From NCBI GenBank assembly GCA_013698305.1, contig JACCVC010000111.1:1-16290 (forward strand): a DNA stretch of 16,290 bases. Direction: 5' to 3'. Made by a program: the position numbers and the translations under genes. Below are positions 1 through 7,188 of this stretch, piece by piece. The stretch's first letter is position 1; every line of letters begins with the position of its first letter. Origin of the DNA: Chloroflexia bacterium. GTDB lineage: Bacteria > Chloroflexota > Chloroflexia > Thermomicrobiales > UBA6265. Below the pieces are notes generated by a model. The model searched no databases and had not been told where the DNA came from. It saw only the letters and a list, made by a program, of their open reading frames with translations.

Positions 1-866
1 TGCCTCCCCATCAGCACCACCAGAACCAGCACACCTGCATACGGCAATATCTCGAGGAACTCGGTCTGCACGTTGAAGTCGGTCAATTGAATGGCCGTGC
101 CGCTACCCCGAAGCAGGCCAAACACGATTGCCAGCAGCGCGATCCGCAAGGGTCGCTGCCTCCCGGCCATCGCGATGGCGATAGCGATGAACCCGACTCC
201 CACCGTCATTCCTGGTGCAAAAAACCCGACCTCGACCAGCGCCAGGGCCGCCCCTCCCAATCCCACCAGAGCCTGGCCGATCACCGCCGCAAGCATTCGA
301 ACCTGGTTGACATCGACGCCAGCCGCTTCGGTCGCGAAAGGTGACTCGCCCGCCGCCCGCAACATCAATCCGGGTCTGCCGAACCGCATCCACGCGCCGA
401 CGACCGTCACGAGAAGCCATGCCACGTAGACGAACCAGCGCTGCTCCAACACCGCCGGTCCGATCACCGGGATGTCCCCGTAGGCGGCGAACGGGCGGCT
501 CATGCTGGCGTCCAGTAATGGCTGGGACGAGCCGAACCGCTCTCGGAAGAAGTAGCCCGTCGCTCCCTGTCCCGCCACCGCGACTCCCAGCCCGAGCACG
601 ATCTGGTTGGCTGACATCCTCGTCGCGGCCAGCCCGAACCCCGCGCCGACAGCGGCCCCCGTGATCGCGCCCAATGTCAACCCGACCGCCACACCCGCGC
701 CGGCTTCAACGACCACGAACCCGACGAACGCCCCCAACAGCATCACCCCCTCGACGCCGAGGTTGAGCAGCCCGCTTCGTTGACCAATCGCCTCTCCGGT
801 CGCCGCCAGCATCACTGGGATCGCCGCCAGCACCGCCGTCGCCAGCAGCGTCTCGATCACCGTCAT
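1..866 (-). CDS. Nucleoside-type ABC transporter permease, second subunit (partial, C-terminus beyond window)
   Basis: Integral membrane permease of the BmpA/RfuD/NupQ (YufQ) branch of ABC importers, which import purine or pyrimidine nucleosides or related compounds such as riboflavin. I translated the minus strand from the ATG at 866. It begins MTVIETLLATAVLAAIPVML and soon contains the family hallmark GEAIGQRSGLLNLGVEGVML at about residues 25-44, then several glycine/alanine-rich hydrophobic segments and an AGESPFATEAAGVDV cytoplasmic loop. The frame stays open through about 288 codons to the window edge; family members are a little over 300 residues, so only the last few are missing. The start ATG overlaps the stop of the preceding permease in an ATGA (863-866), so the two are probably translationally coupled. 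Family assignment is secure; the substrate is not readable from sequence. Confidence 0.93.
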   Translation of the reverse strand, partial: MTVIETLLATAVLAAIPVMLAATGEAIGQRSGLLNLGVEGVMLLGAFVGFVVVEAGAGVAVGLTLGAITGAAVGAGFGLAATRMSANQIVLGLGVAVAGQGATGYFFRERFGSSQPLLDASMSRPFAAYGDIPVIGPAVLEQRWFVYVAWLLVTVVGAWMRFGRPGLMLRAAGESPFATEAAGVDVNQVRMLAAVIGQALVGLGGAALALVEVGFFAPGMTVGVGFIAIAIAMAGRQRPLRIALLAIVFGLLRGSGTAIQLTDFNVQTEFLEILPYAGVLVLVVLMGR

Positions 867-1903
867 CTCCGGACCTCCGCGACCGCCGACGACGTTCGAG
901 TCGGCATGACCTTGCGTCCAGCGAAGATTGCCAAAAAGACGAGAATCAAACCTTCCAGCAACGGAAAGAAGTCCGGCGCGACACCGGTCGCGCGCGGCAG
1001 CACCGTGGAGGCATAGCCCAGCATGCCCAAGAGAAACGCCGCCGGGATCAACCCGGCTGCTGACCTTCTCGCCAGGAACAGCACCGCGAACGCGGCCAGT
1101 CCGAAGGAAGGTCGCCAGTCGGCCTGGACCGATCCGCGCACCGCGATGACCTCGCTCACGCCCGCGAGCGCCGCCACTGCCCCACTAAGCAGGAAACCCG
1201 CCAGCACATATCGGTCGACGGGCACCCCGATCCGGTTTGCCGCTCGTGGCGCCTCCCCCACGACTCGCGACAGGATTCCGGCGGCAGTCCAGCGAGAGAC
1301 AATCCAGACAAGGATACTCAGCGCCATCGTCACCACAATTCCGGCGTGAATCCGGGTAGCGCCGATCTCCGGAAGGCGTCGCGTTACCTCGATGATGGGG
1401 GTCGCCGGCGTCACCATCGTTGCGTCGTTCAGTACGCCCTTGATTAGCCACGAGGCCAGCGAAAACGCGACGTAGGTCATCATGATGGTCGTGACGATCT
1501 CGTTGACCCCACTCCGCACCCGCAGCAATCCCGGAACCAGTGCCCACAATGCACCGGCGGCCATCCCGGCCACCGTGACGACGAGCCACATCATCCATGG
1601 CGGCAACCCGGCAAGGTGTGGCGCAAGCGCTCCTGCCACGACCGCTCCGGCGACGATCTGGCCATCTATGCCGATATTCCACATGCCGACGCGCGAAGCG
1701 ATCCACGCGGCAATCGCCGCCAGCAAGACCGGCGACATCGCGACGAGAGATTCCTCGAGACCGGACCGGCGCAACAGGACACGGTCGACCATCTCGCGAT
1801 AGGCTTCGAGCGGATTGTGACCGGAGAGCCCCAGGATCACAGCCCCGGTCACCAACGCCGCAGCCACCACAAGCAGCGGTTGCGCAACTGAGCGAATCAC
1901 CAT
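863..1903 (-). CDS. Nucleoside-type ABC transporter permease, first subunit
   Basis: A 346-residue integral membrane permease of the same importer, YufP/NupP/RfuC-like. The N-terminal hydrophobic segment (about residues 8-28) is followed by a loop containing NPLEAYREMV. Then come the family signatures GMWNIGIDGQIVAGAVVAGA (about 73-92) and SGVNEIVTTIMMTYVAF (about 131-147), and more membrane segments to the C-terminus. The length is normal for the family. The ATG at 1903 overlaps the end of the ATPase gene by 7 bases, and the stop overlaps the next permease by 4 bases, so ATPase, permease 1 and permease 2 form a tightly coupled operon. With its partner it should form the heterodimeric membrane channel. 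The substrate class (nucleosides, nucleobases or a flavin) is inferred from family membership only. Confidence 0.94.
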   Translation of the reverse strand: MVIRSVAQPLLVVAAALVTGAVILGLSGHNPLEAYREMVDRVLLRRSGLEESLVAMSPVLLAAIAAWIASRVGMWNIGIDGQIVAGAVVAGALAPHLAGLPPWMMWLVVTVAGMAAGALWALVPGLLRVRSGVNEIVTTIMMTYVAFSLASWLIKGVLNDATMVTPATPIIEVTRRLPEIGATRIHAGIVVTMALSILVWIVSRWTAAGILSRVVGEAPRAANRIGVPVDRYVLAGFLLSGAVAALAGVSEVIAVRGSVQADWRPSFGLAAFAVLFLARRSAAGLIPAAFLLGMLGYASTVLPRATGVAPDFFPLLEGLILVFLAIFAGRKVMPTRTSSAVAEVRR

Positions 1904-3342
1904 CCCGCTACCATCATGATCTGGAGTTGGCGCCGGTCGACATTCTGGACATCGTCGGACTCCGACACCTGCCCCTGGAACATCACCGCCACCCGGTCCG
2001 CGAATCGAAGCGCGTCGTCGACATCCAGTTCAAAGGACGCGACCGTTGTCCCGCCATCGGCCGCCCGTCGTAAACGTTCCCGCACGGTGTCCGCGGTGGC
2101 GGCGTCCAGGCCCTGCGTCGGGTTGACCGCGACGAGTAACTCCGGCCCGGGATCGAGCGCCCTCGCGAGGATCACGCGTTGCATGTTGCCGCCCGAAAGA
2201 TCTCCAAAACGGCTCCCAGGCACAGCTGGCGAAATTCTCCAGTGCTCGATCATCGATTTTGCCCGTTTCGTCAATGCCCGAGGTGACACCAAACCTCCTC
2301 GTTGCTGCCTGCCCTGGGCCAGGTCACGCAGCACCAGAGTCTCGCCAAGGGTCATTTCCGGTGCGCCGCCCTCGGCAATCCTGTCCTCGGGGATCACGGT
2401 GGCGTGTCCTCGCAGCCATTTCTCTCCCCGCACGTCCCGCCTTCCATCGGCGGCCCCAATATCCACGAGCACCCGTCGCTCGCCAGCCAGCATCTGCGCC
2501 AACCGTTGCTGCCCGTTTCCCGCGATCCCGACAATCGCGAGGACCATACCGCGTTCCAGCTGCAACTGCGTTCCATCGGCGAGGTCGGTGATCACTATGG
2601 TTCCAGTCGGCTTTGAATCATCCAACACCATGGGCTGCGGATCATCGGCGGAATCTCGACCATCTGCACCGAACATGGCCGAGAGCAGTTCGGATTCGAT
2701 GCCCGGTTCCCATTCATCGACGCGGCTCCACCCACCGACCACAAACCCATGCCGCATCACCACTATCCGATCCGCGACGGCCAGCGCCTCGCGCAACCTA
2801 TGCGTCACGAACAGCACCGCTGCACCGGTCGCGGCGGCCGATGCGATGTCTTCGAGTACCCGTCCGACATCGAATTCGCCTAGTGGCGATGTCGACTCGT
2901 CCAGAAGGAGCACCTTGTGTCCAACCAGTCGCGCCTTGAGGAACTCCACCTGTTGCCGCTCGGCAATGCCAAGGTCGTCGATCCGAGACGTGTCGGGTAT
3001 TCGACGGTCGAGCCGTTGCTTCCAGTCAGCCGCAGGCAATCCGGCAAGCGCGAATGACTCTGCCACCGTGAACGAGGGCGCCAGCGAGAAGTGCTGAAAT
3101 GCCGTGCCGACGCCGTGCCGGATGGCCGTCGCCGAATCCCCGAAAGGCAGCATCTCACCGCCTATTGCCACGCTGCCAACATCGGGCGCGACAAACCCGG
3201 CGATGCAGGACAGCAGTGTTGATTTTCCGGCGCCGTTCTCGCCCAGAATCGCCACGATCTCGCCAGCGGCCGCTTCGAAGCTGACGGAGTTGACGGCGAC
3301 GACGTCGCCAAATCGCTTTGTGACCTGCTCTACCCGCAACAT
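1897..3342 (-). CDS. Nucleoside-type ABC transporter ATPase with two nucleotide-binding domains
   Basis: A 481-residue protein with two fused ATPase domains, as in the YufO/NupO/RfuB and sugar (MglA-like) importers. The first domain has a good Walker A, GENGAGKST at 34-42. Its signature region reads LGIAERQQVEF instead of LSVGxxQ, and its Walker B ends LDEST (148-151) instead of LDEPT. The second domain has a Walker A without lysine (GIAGNGQQ, 272-279) but an intact LSGGN signature (382-386), followed by LLVAVNPTQGLD. So only the site formed by the first Walker A and the second signature looks catalytic, the usual asymmetry of this family. The start is taken as ATG 3342 because GAGG lies six bases upstream; a TTG at 3354 in frame is the alternative. 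It is slightly shorter than the common 500-510 residues. It is the first gene of the operon, and no binding-protein gene precedes it. Confidence 0.95.
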   Translation of the reverse strand: MLRVEQVTKRFGDVVAVNSVSFEAAAGEIVAILGENGAGKSTLLSCIAGFVAPDVGSVAIGGEMLPFGDSATAIRHGVGTAFQHFSLAPSFTVAESFALAGLPAADWKQRLDRRIPDTSRIDDLGIAERQQVEFLKARLVGHKVLLLDESTSPLGEFDVGRVLEDIASAAATGAAVLFVTHRLREALAVADRIVVMRHGFVVGGWSRVDEWEPGIESELLSAMFGADGRDSADDPQPMVLDDSKPTGTIVITDLADGTQLQLERGMVLAIVGIAGNGQQRLAQMLAGERRVLVDIGAADGRRDVRGEKWLRGHATVIPEDRIAEGGAPEMTLGETLVLRDLAQGRQQRGGLVSPRALTKRAKSMIEHWRISPAVPGSRFGDLSGGNMQRVILARALDPGPELLVAVNPTQGLDAATADTVRERLRRAADGGTTVASFELDVDDALRFADRVAVMFQGQVSESDDVQNVDRRQLQIMMVAGW

Positions 3343-3480
3343 CCAGCGCCTCAATCATCCACGTTTCGCCATGTAAAAGCTGCCACTCATCAAAAAAACT
3401 GGCACAATGCCCCATACCATACCGGCTATGCGCCAAGGATAGTGCCTGGCCGAACCGTACAGCGCATGAGGAGACAACAT
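3343..3480. promoter_or_regulatory. Divergent intergenic region between the importer operon and hydroxypyruvate isomerase
   Basis: These 138 bases separate two divergently transcribed genes and must hold the 5' signals of both. I see a run of seven A residues (3392-3398) and the strong ribosome-binding site GAGGAG (3468-3473), seven bases before the ATG at 3481. I could not identify convincing -35/-10 pairs on either strand, nor a riboswitch-like fold. The promoter role is inferred from gene orientation. Confidence 0.4.
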
Positions 3481-4275
3481 ATGACGAAGCTCGCCGCCAA
3501 CCTGACGATGCTGTTCAACGAGTTCGAGTTCCCTGACCGCTTTGGTCGCGCCGCCGCCAACGGCTTCACGGGAGTTGAAGTCCTCTTTCCCTACCAGCTC
3601 AGCCCGGCGGACATCGCGTCTCGCCTCTCCGAAAATGACCTCGATCTGGTCCTGTTCAACCTGCCCGCTGGAGACTGGGACGCAGGCGATCGCGGTCTCG
3701 CCTCGGATCCAGACCGAAAGGAGGAGTTTCGGGATGGGGTCGACCTGGCGGCGAACTATGCCGGCATCCTCAATGCTCCTCGTATCAACTGCCTCGTTGG
3801 CAAGACTCCAGACGCCAACGCTACGCGGCGAACCATGCTCGACAACATTCTCTACGCAGCCGACACGCTGGCCAACACCAACACGCGCCTGCTGATCGAG
3901 CCGGTCAACCTGCACGACGTTCCCGGCTTCGCGATCAACACGACCAACGAGGCGCTGTCGGTGTTGGAAGAGCTCGATCACCCCAACGTCGGCCTCCAGT
4001 TCGATGTGTACCACTCAATCCGGATGGACGAAGACCCCTTCGCGATCATTGCCGAATACGGCAAGCGCATCGATCACATTCAGATCGCCGATGTCCCTGG
4101 TCGCCACCAGCCTGGCACCGGTGATGTTGAATTCCGCAAGCTGTTCGACGCCATCGACGAATCCGGATACACGGGATGGGTCAGCCTCGAGTACGTCCCC
4201 AAAGGCGCGACCGAGGACGGCTTCGATCATGTCCGGGAGCTCGGTGTCCTCGGTCAGCGACGGAACGAATCCTAG
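3481..4275 (+). CDS. hyi: Hydroxypyruvate isomerase family sugar-phosphate-type TIM barrel
   Basis: A cytoplasmic TIM-barrel isomerase of 264 residues, belonging to the Hyi/OtnI family (hydroxypyruvate to tartronate semialdehyde, or the related 2-oxo-tetronate isomerisation). The expected metal-binding residues are at the right spacing: E140 in LLIEPVN, D175 in LQFDVYH, Q201 in DHIQIADVPGRHQPGTG, and E237 in VSLEYVP. The N-terminus TKLAANLTMLFNEFEFPDRF is typical. ATG 3481 is chosen because GAGGAG lies seven bases upstream and the protein then has the family's usual length; an upstream in-frame start at 3442 lacks such a site. The TAG stop lies inside the leader of an intergenic hairpin repeat. 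The gene is divergent from the importer operon and co-directional with upp. No glyoxylate carboligase or tartronate semialdehyde reductase is nearby, so the exact substrate is uncertain. Confidence 0.9.
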   Translation: MTKLAANLTMLFNEFEFPDRFGRAAANGFTGVEVLFPYQLSPADIASRLSENDLDLVLFNLPAGDWDAGDRGLASDPDRKEEFRDGVDLAANYAGILNAPRINCLVGKTPDANATRRTMLDNILYAADTLANTNTRLLIEPVNLHDVPGFAINTTNEALSVLEELDHPNVGLQFDVYHSIRMDEDPFAIIAEYGKRIDHIQIADVPGRHQPGTGDVEFRKLFDAIDESGYTGWVSLEYVPKGATEDGFDHVRELGVLGQRRNES

Positions 4276-4295
4276 AGGCAGACCCCGTGTCTGCC
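4271..4295 (+). repeat. CGTAG-leader hairpin repeat, copy 1
   Basis: A 25-base element. The leader CCTAGA (compare CGTAGC in other copies) is followed by a perfect 7-bp stem, GGCAGAC at 4277-4283 and GTCTGCC at 4289-4295, with loop CCCGT. The TAG of the leader is the stop codon of the isomerase gene. It lies between hyi and upp. Confidence 0.85.
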
Positions 4296-4317
4296 CATGG
4301 TGAGACGCAACGGGGCT

Positions 4318-4342
4318 GGAAGCGGCGGACCTTGTGTCCGCC
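4318..4342 (+). repeat. CGTAG-leader hairpin repeat, copy 2 (compensated stem)
   Basis: Same architecture as copy 1 and 47 bases downstream of it. The stem is GGCGGAC (4324-4330) and GTCCGCC (4336-4342), with loop CTTGT. Relative to the other copies the fourth base pair has changed from A-T to G-C on both arms, which keeps the stem perfect. The leader is degenerate (GGAAGC). It sits in the gap before upp. Confidence 0.8.
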
Positions 4343-4363
4343 CCGAAAACGGGACATGCCCTC

Positions 4364-5005
4364 ATGCACAACGTCCACATCAGCACCCACCCGCTCGTCC
4401 GGCACAAGGTCACCTTGCTGTCAAATCAGGACACCGATCACAAGACCTTTCGCGAACTGGTGCGCGAACTCACCAGGTTGCTGATCTATGAGGCGACCGC
4501 CGGACTTCCCCTGAGAGAAGTCAGCTACCACACGCCATTGGAACGAGCCACCGGCCAGAAGATCGCCGCCCGCATCGGGCTGGTGCCAATTCTGCGCGCG
4601 GGGCTCGGCATGGTCGACGCCGCCGTCGATGCGCTCCCACATGCTGAAGTCTGGCATCTCGGCATGTATCGGGACGAGGCCTCTCACCGACCCGTCTCCT
4701 ACTACAACAAGCTCCCCGCCACCTGCCCCGACGACGTGGTGCTCGTGCTCGACCCGATGCTTGCCACCGGCGGTTCCGCCTCCGACGCGATCGGCGAGTT
4801 GAAACGATGGGGGGCAAGGTCAATCACCTTCGTCGGCATCATCGGCGCGCCCGAAGGCATCGTCGAGGTCACGCGGCAGCACCCCGACGTGCCCTTGTTC
4901 CTCGCCAGGGAAGATCGCGAACTCGACGCCAACCGGTTCATCCGCCCTGGTCTGGGAGACGCTGGAGACCGGCTGTTCGGCACCACCGCGCAGGAGGCAG
5001 AGTGA
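4364..5005 (+). CDS. upp: Uracil phosphoribosyltransferase
   Basis: A cytoplasmic pyrimidine-salvage enzyme converting uracil and PRPP to UMP and pyrophosphate; 213 residues, as usual for the family. Recognisable stretches in order are THPLVRHKVTLL at the N-terminus, the ERATGQKIAARIGLVPILRAGLGM region, the PRPP loop VLVLDPMLATGGSASDAI, the segment GIIGAPEGIVEVTRQHPDV, and the uracil-binding C-terminus FIRPGLGDAGDRLFGT. ATG 4364 gives the canonical N-terminus; a GTG at 4334 in frame lies inside a hairpin repeat and would add ten residues. The ribosome-binding site is weak (GGGA about ten bases upstream). Its TGA shares one base with the ATG of the asparaginase gene. The neighbouring nucleoside-type importer fits a salvage role. 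Confidence 0.97.
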   Translation: MHNVHISTHPLVRHKVTLLSNQDTDHKTFRELVRELTRLLIYEATAGLPLREVSYHTPLERATGQKIAARIGLVPILRAGLGMVDAAVDALPHAEVWHLGMYRDEASHRPVSYYNKLPATCPDDVVLVLDPMLATGGSASDAIGELKRWGARSITFVGIIGAPEGIVEVTRQHPDVPLFLAREDRELDANRFIRPGLGDAGDRLFGTTAQEAE

Positions 5006-5997
5006 TGTCACTCCCAAGGGTCGTCGTGATGACCACCGGTGGCACGATCGCCAGCATCAAGGATCCTCAGACTGGAGCGGTCCGAACCGCCGCGACGCCG
5101 GAAGATCTCTTGGCGCTCGTCCCGGACATTGACGAGATTGCGAGGGTGGAAGCCCGTCCAAAGGAGGCCGTCAACAGTTGGAACATGACGCCGCTGATGA
5201 TGCTGAACCTGGCGCATGCGGCACACCGAGAACTTTCTCGTGCAGATATTCAAGGGGTCGTCATCACCCACGGTACGGACACCGTCGAGGAAACGGCGTA
5301 CCTTGCCCACCTCACGGTTGACAGCGACAAGCCGGTTGTCTTCGTGGCGGCGATGCGCAACCTCTCGGAATCTGGACCGGACGGCCCGCGCAACCTCCGG
5401 GACGCCATCCGCGTGGCAGTTGACGGACGCTCAATGGACCTCGGCGCGATGCTCGTCGTCAACGAGACGATCCACAGCGCCCGCTACGTCACCAAGACCC
5501 ACACGGTTAACCCCTCGACGTTCGCCTCACCGCACGGTGGCCCGATTGGAGAGGTGACGGCGATCGGGGTGGATTATTTCGGCGAATCCGGTGAGCGGCC
5601 TATCCTCACCCCGACCAACGTCGATGGCAACGTCCCCATCATCAAGACCTTCACCGGCATGGACGGTTCGATCCTGCGCTATTTTCGAGAGTCGAGTGTC
5701 GATGGAATCGTGATCGAGGGAAGTGGGGCCGGAAATGTGCCTGGCGACATCTTGCCCGAAATCTCGGCGCTGGTGGAGCTTGGCATACCTGTCATCCTTA
5801 CTACCCGCTGCATCGGTGGTCCGCTCGCGCCGATATACGGGACCGGCGGCGCATCAGGCGGTGGTCACGATCTCGTCGAAGCCGGCGTGAGCCTGGCGTC
5901 GAGGCTCACAGCGCAGAAGGCCCGGATCGCGTTGCTCGCCTTGCTCGGCGCCGGTCATTCGACCGAAGCAATCCGCACGTGGTTCAGCGTCGCCTGA
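5005..5997 (+). CDS. L-asparaginase (asparaginase/glutaminase family)
   Basis: Hydrolyses L-asparagine to aspartate and ammonia; 330 residues, normal for the bacterial enzyme. The first nucleophile motif is TTGGTIAS at residues 10-17, and the second catalytic pair T91-D92 is in HGTDTVEETA. Catalytic lysine K164 is in VTKTHTVNPSTF, and the C-terminal domain carries IVIEGSGAGNVP and TTRCIGGPLAP. There is no signal peptide, so it should act in the cytoplasm. The ATG at 5005 overlaps the upp stop by one base and has a perfect AGGAGG at 4992-4997, seven bases upstream; an in-frame extension to 4807 runs through upp and is rejected. Coupling to upp suggests co-expression. Whether it is of type I or type II affinity cannot be told from sequence. 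Confidence 0.95.
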   Translation: MSLPRVVVMTTGGTIASIKDPQTGAVRTAATPEDLLALVPDIDEIARVEARPKEAVNSWNMTPLMMLNLAHAAHRELSRADIQGVVITHGTDTVEETAYLAHLTVDSDKPVVFVAAMRNLSESGPDGPRNLRDAIRVAVDGRSMDLGAMLVVNETIHSARYVTKTHTVNPSTFASPHGGPIGEVTAIGVDYFGESGERPILTPTNVDGNVPIIKTFTGMDGSILRYFRESSVDGIVIEGSGAGNVPGDILPEISALVELGIPVILTTRCIGGPLAPIYGTGGASGGGHDLVEAGVSLASRLTAQKARIALLALLGAGHSTEAIRTWFSVA

Positions 5998-6021
5998 GCG
6001 TATCTTCCGAACGCTGGCCCG

Positions 6022-6102
6022 CGTAGCGGCCGATCCTGAACTCCGGTATCGGCCCGGTCTCACGAGCCACGACCTTTGGCAGACACAGGGTGTGCCGCTA
6101 CG
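6022..6102. repeat. Composite hairpin element with 9-bp terminal inverted repeats
   Basis: An 81-base element between two convergent genes. It begins with CGTAGCGGC (6022-6030) and ends with the exact reverse complement GCCGCTACG (6094-6102). The left half holds a perfect 7-bp stem, GGCCGAT (6028-6034) and ATCGGCC (6048-6054), with a 13-base loop. The right half (6078-6102), read on the minus strand, is the simple hairpin repeat and matches the copy at 11315-11339 at 24 of 25 bases. A 34-base stretch of the left half (6028-6061) recurs at 14607-14640 with two differences. It could also end transcription from either side. Confidence 0.8.
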
Positions 6103-6150
6103 TGTTCGCGCTGTTGGAACGCCACTCTATAATCTTGCAATTCGCATTGG

Positions 6151-6438
6151 TTACGGAAAGTGGCTGTTGATCAACTGCTCCAACCCTTCGGGATCCTCCG
6201 TGTCGTCCAGCAGTGCGTCCAGGTCGACCTCCTTCGCCAGCTTAAGGTCGACATTCGCCTCCTCCAGCGCCTGCCGGAACCGGAACACAAACGCACGTTC
6301 GCGATCGTTGAGCTCATATCCAAACTGAACCAGCGCCAGTTCCATATCATCGCGCGCCACGGATCGAAAATCGCTGTCAGCCATCGCCTGTTCCGCCAAA
6401 CGCTTCAGCAGCGGAAGTCGTATTGATTGCTCAGTCAT
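6151..6438 (-). CDS. Small acidic helical protein, unknown function (resembles LigA/NHLP-leader-like fold)
   Basis: A 95-residue protein I do not recognise with certainty. It has no signal peptide, membrane segment or cysteine. The central pattern AEQAMADSDFRSVARDD followed by ELALVQFGYELNDRE looks like the short helical domain seen in Os1348/NHLP-type precursor leaders and LigA-like subunits (a D-F motif, then a G-x-x-L-x-x-x-E turn). That is a by-eye resemblance only. The C-terminal third is strongly acidic (DLDALLDDTEDPEGLEQL). ATG 6438 is preferred over the TTG just before it because AGGTG lies eight bases upstream. A perfect palindrome (6475-6491) lies 37 bases upstream. No modifying enzymes, peptidase-transporter or radical-SAM gene are in the window, so a peptide-natural-product role is unsupported. 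Confidence 0.7.
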   Translation of the reverse strand: MTEQSIRLPLLKRLAEQAMADSDFRSVARDDMELALVQFGYELNDRERAFVFRFRQALEEANVDLKLAKEVDLDALLDDTEDPEGLEQLINSHFP

Positions 6439-6474
6439 CAAGTCATCACCTATCCGCTCGAGTCATCCGACTGT

Positions 6475-6491
6475 TTGATAGCATCTATCAA
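6475..6491. promoter_or_regulatory. Perfect palindrome, candidate operator
   Basis: TTGATAGCATCTATCAA has two perfect 7-bp arms around a 3-base centre. It lies between the end of the KDPG aldolase gene and the start of the small acidic protein gene, upstream of the latter. It is AT-rich and lacks a following T-run, so an operator fits better than a terminator. The binding regulator is unknown. Confidence 0.5.
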
Positions 6492-6507
6492 GTGTACCCA
6501 ACGCATC

Positions 6508-7155
6508 TCATTGGTTTCGTGTCGATGTCGCGGCTCGTACCACCTCGACGATCTCTTTGGCCCGCGATGTCAAGGCAGGCCAATTCTGGTTGCGCACGAT
6601 GTCCGCCCCGACCAGGTTGCTTCCCATCGCCACTGCCATCGCCCCGGCCCTGATGAAGTCGCCAGCGTTCTCCACCGAGACGCCGCCGGTCGGAATCAAC
6701 TTGATCTGGGGAAGCGGACCGCCAACATCCTTGAGGTAGCGTGGCCCACCCACGGAAGCAGGGAACACTTTAACGACCGAAGCTCCAGCCTCCCACGCAG
6801 TCAAAATCTCGGTTGGCGTGAACGCGCCGATCACTGACGGGACGCTGTACCGCAGGCACAGCCGGATGGTATCGACCTGGAGCGTCGGCGTGACGATGAA
6901 ATCAGCCCCCTGCAGGATAGCCGCCCGTGCCGTTTCCGGATCGAGCACCGTCCCCGCGCCCACCAGCATGGCGTCTCCGAGCGCCTCTTTGGTGGCGCGA
7001 ACCGCTTCCCCGGCGGCGGGATTCGTGTAGGTGAACTCCACCGCCTCAATGCCGCCTTCGAACAGGGCCTTCGCCATTGCCGGCGCGTGACCATAGTCAT
7101 CGAGGCGAACAATCGCCACGACGCCCGTGCGTTCAATCCGCTCCATCTGGCTCAT
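6508..7155 (-). CDS. eda: 2-dehydro-3-deoxyphosphogluconate (KDPG/KHG) aldolase
   Basis: A class I aldolase of 215 residues, normal for the family. It cleaves KDPG to pyruvate and glyceraldehyde 3-phosphate in the Entner-Doudoroff or sugar-acid pathways; some members act on 4-hydroxy-2-oxoglutarate or the galactose analogue. Visible features are R17 in VVAIVRLDD, E40 in AVEFTYTNP, GAGTVLDP at 66-73, TPTLQVD, Schiff-base lysine K129 in ASVVKVFPAS, and the phosphate-binding LIPTGGVSVENA. The TYTNP stretch in place of the LRT of the E. coli enzyme is common in sugar-acid variants. ATG 7155 has GAGGAG about seven bases upstream. No dehydratase or kinase lies beside it, so the substrate is inferred. 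A tandem 32-bp repeat with dyads (7189-7251) lies in its upstream region. Confidence 0.94.
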   Translation of the reverse strand: MSQMERIERTGVVAIVRLDDYGHAPAMAKALFEGGIEAVEFTYTNPAAGEAVRATKEALGDAMLVGAGTVLDPETARAAILQGADFIVTPTLQVDTIRLCLRYSVPSVIGAFTPTEILTAWEAGASVVKVFPASVGGPRYLKDVGGPLPQIKLIPTGGVSVENAGDFIRAGAMAVAMGSNLVGADIVRNQNWPALTSRAKEIVEVVRAATSTRNQ

Positions 7156-7188
7156 TCAGGCGCTCCTCATCACTCAATCGGCGATACA

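Noticed and set aside
1916..3097. 393-codon open frame on the plus strand opposite the ABC ATPase gene
   Set aside because: Composition is Ser/Arg/Pro-rich without any family motif, and the opposite strand encodes a clear ATPase. Long antisense frames are expected in GC-rich DNA.
4807..5004. 66-codon upstream extension of the asparaginase frame
   Set aside because: It runs through upp in another frame, is arginine-rich, and the ATG at 5005 has a perfect ribosome-binding site and the family's N-terminus.
6128..6133. Perfect TATAAT on the plus strand before a plus-strand frame at 6160-6426
   Set aside because: There is no -35 at suitable spacing, and the downstream plus-strand frame lies opposite the better-supported small acidic protein gene.
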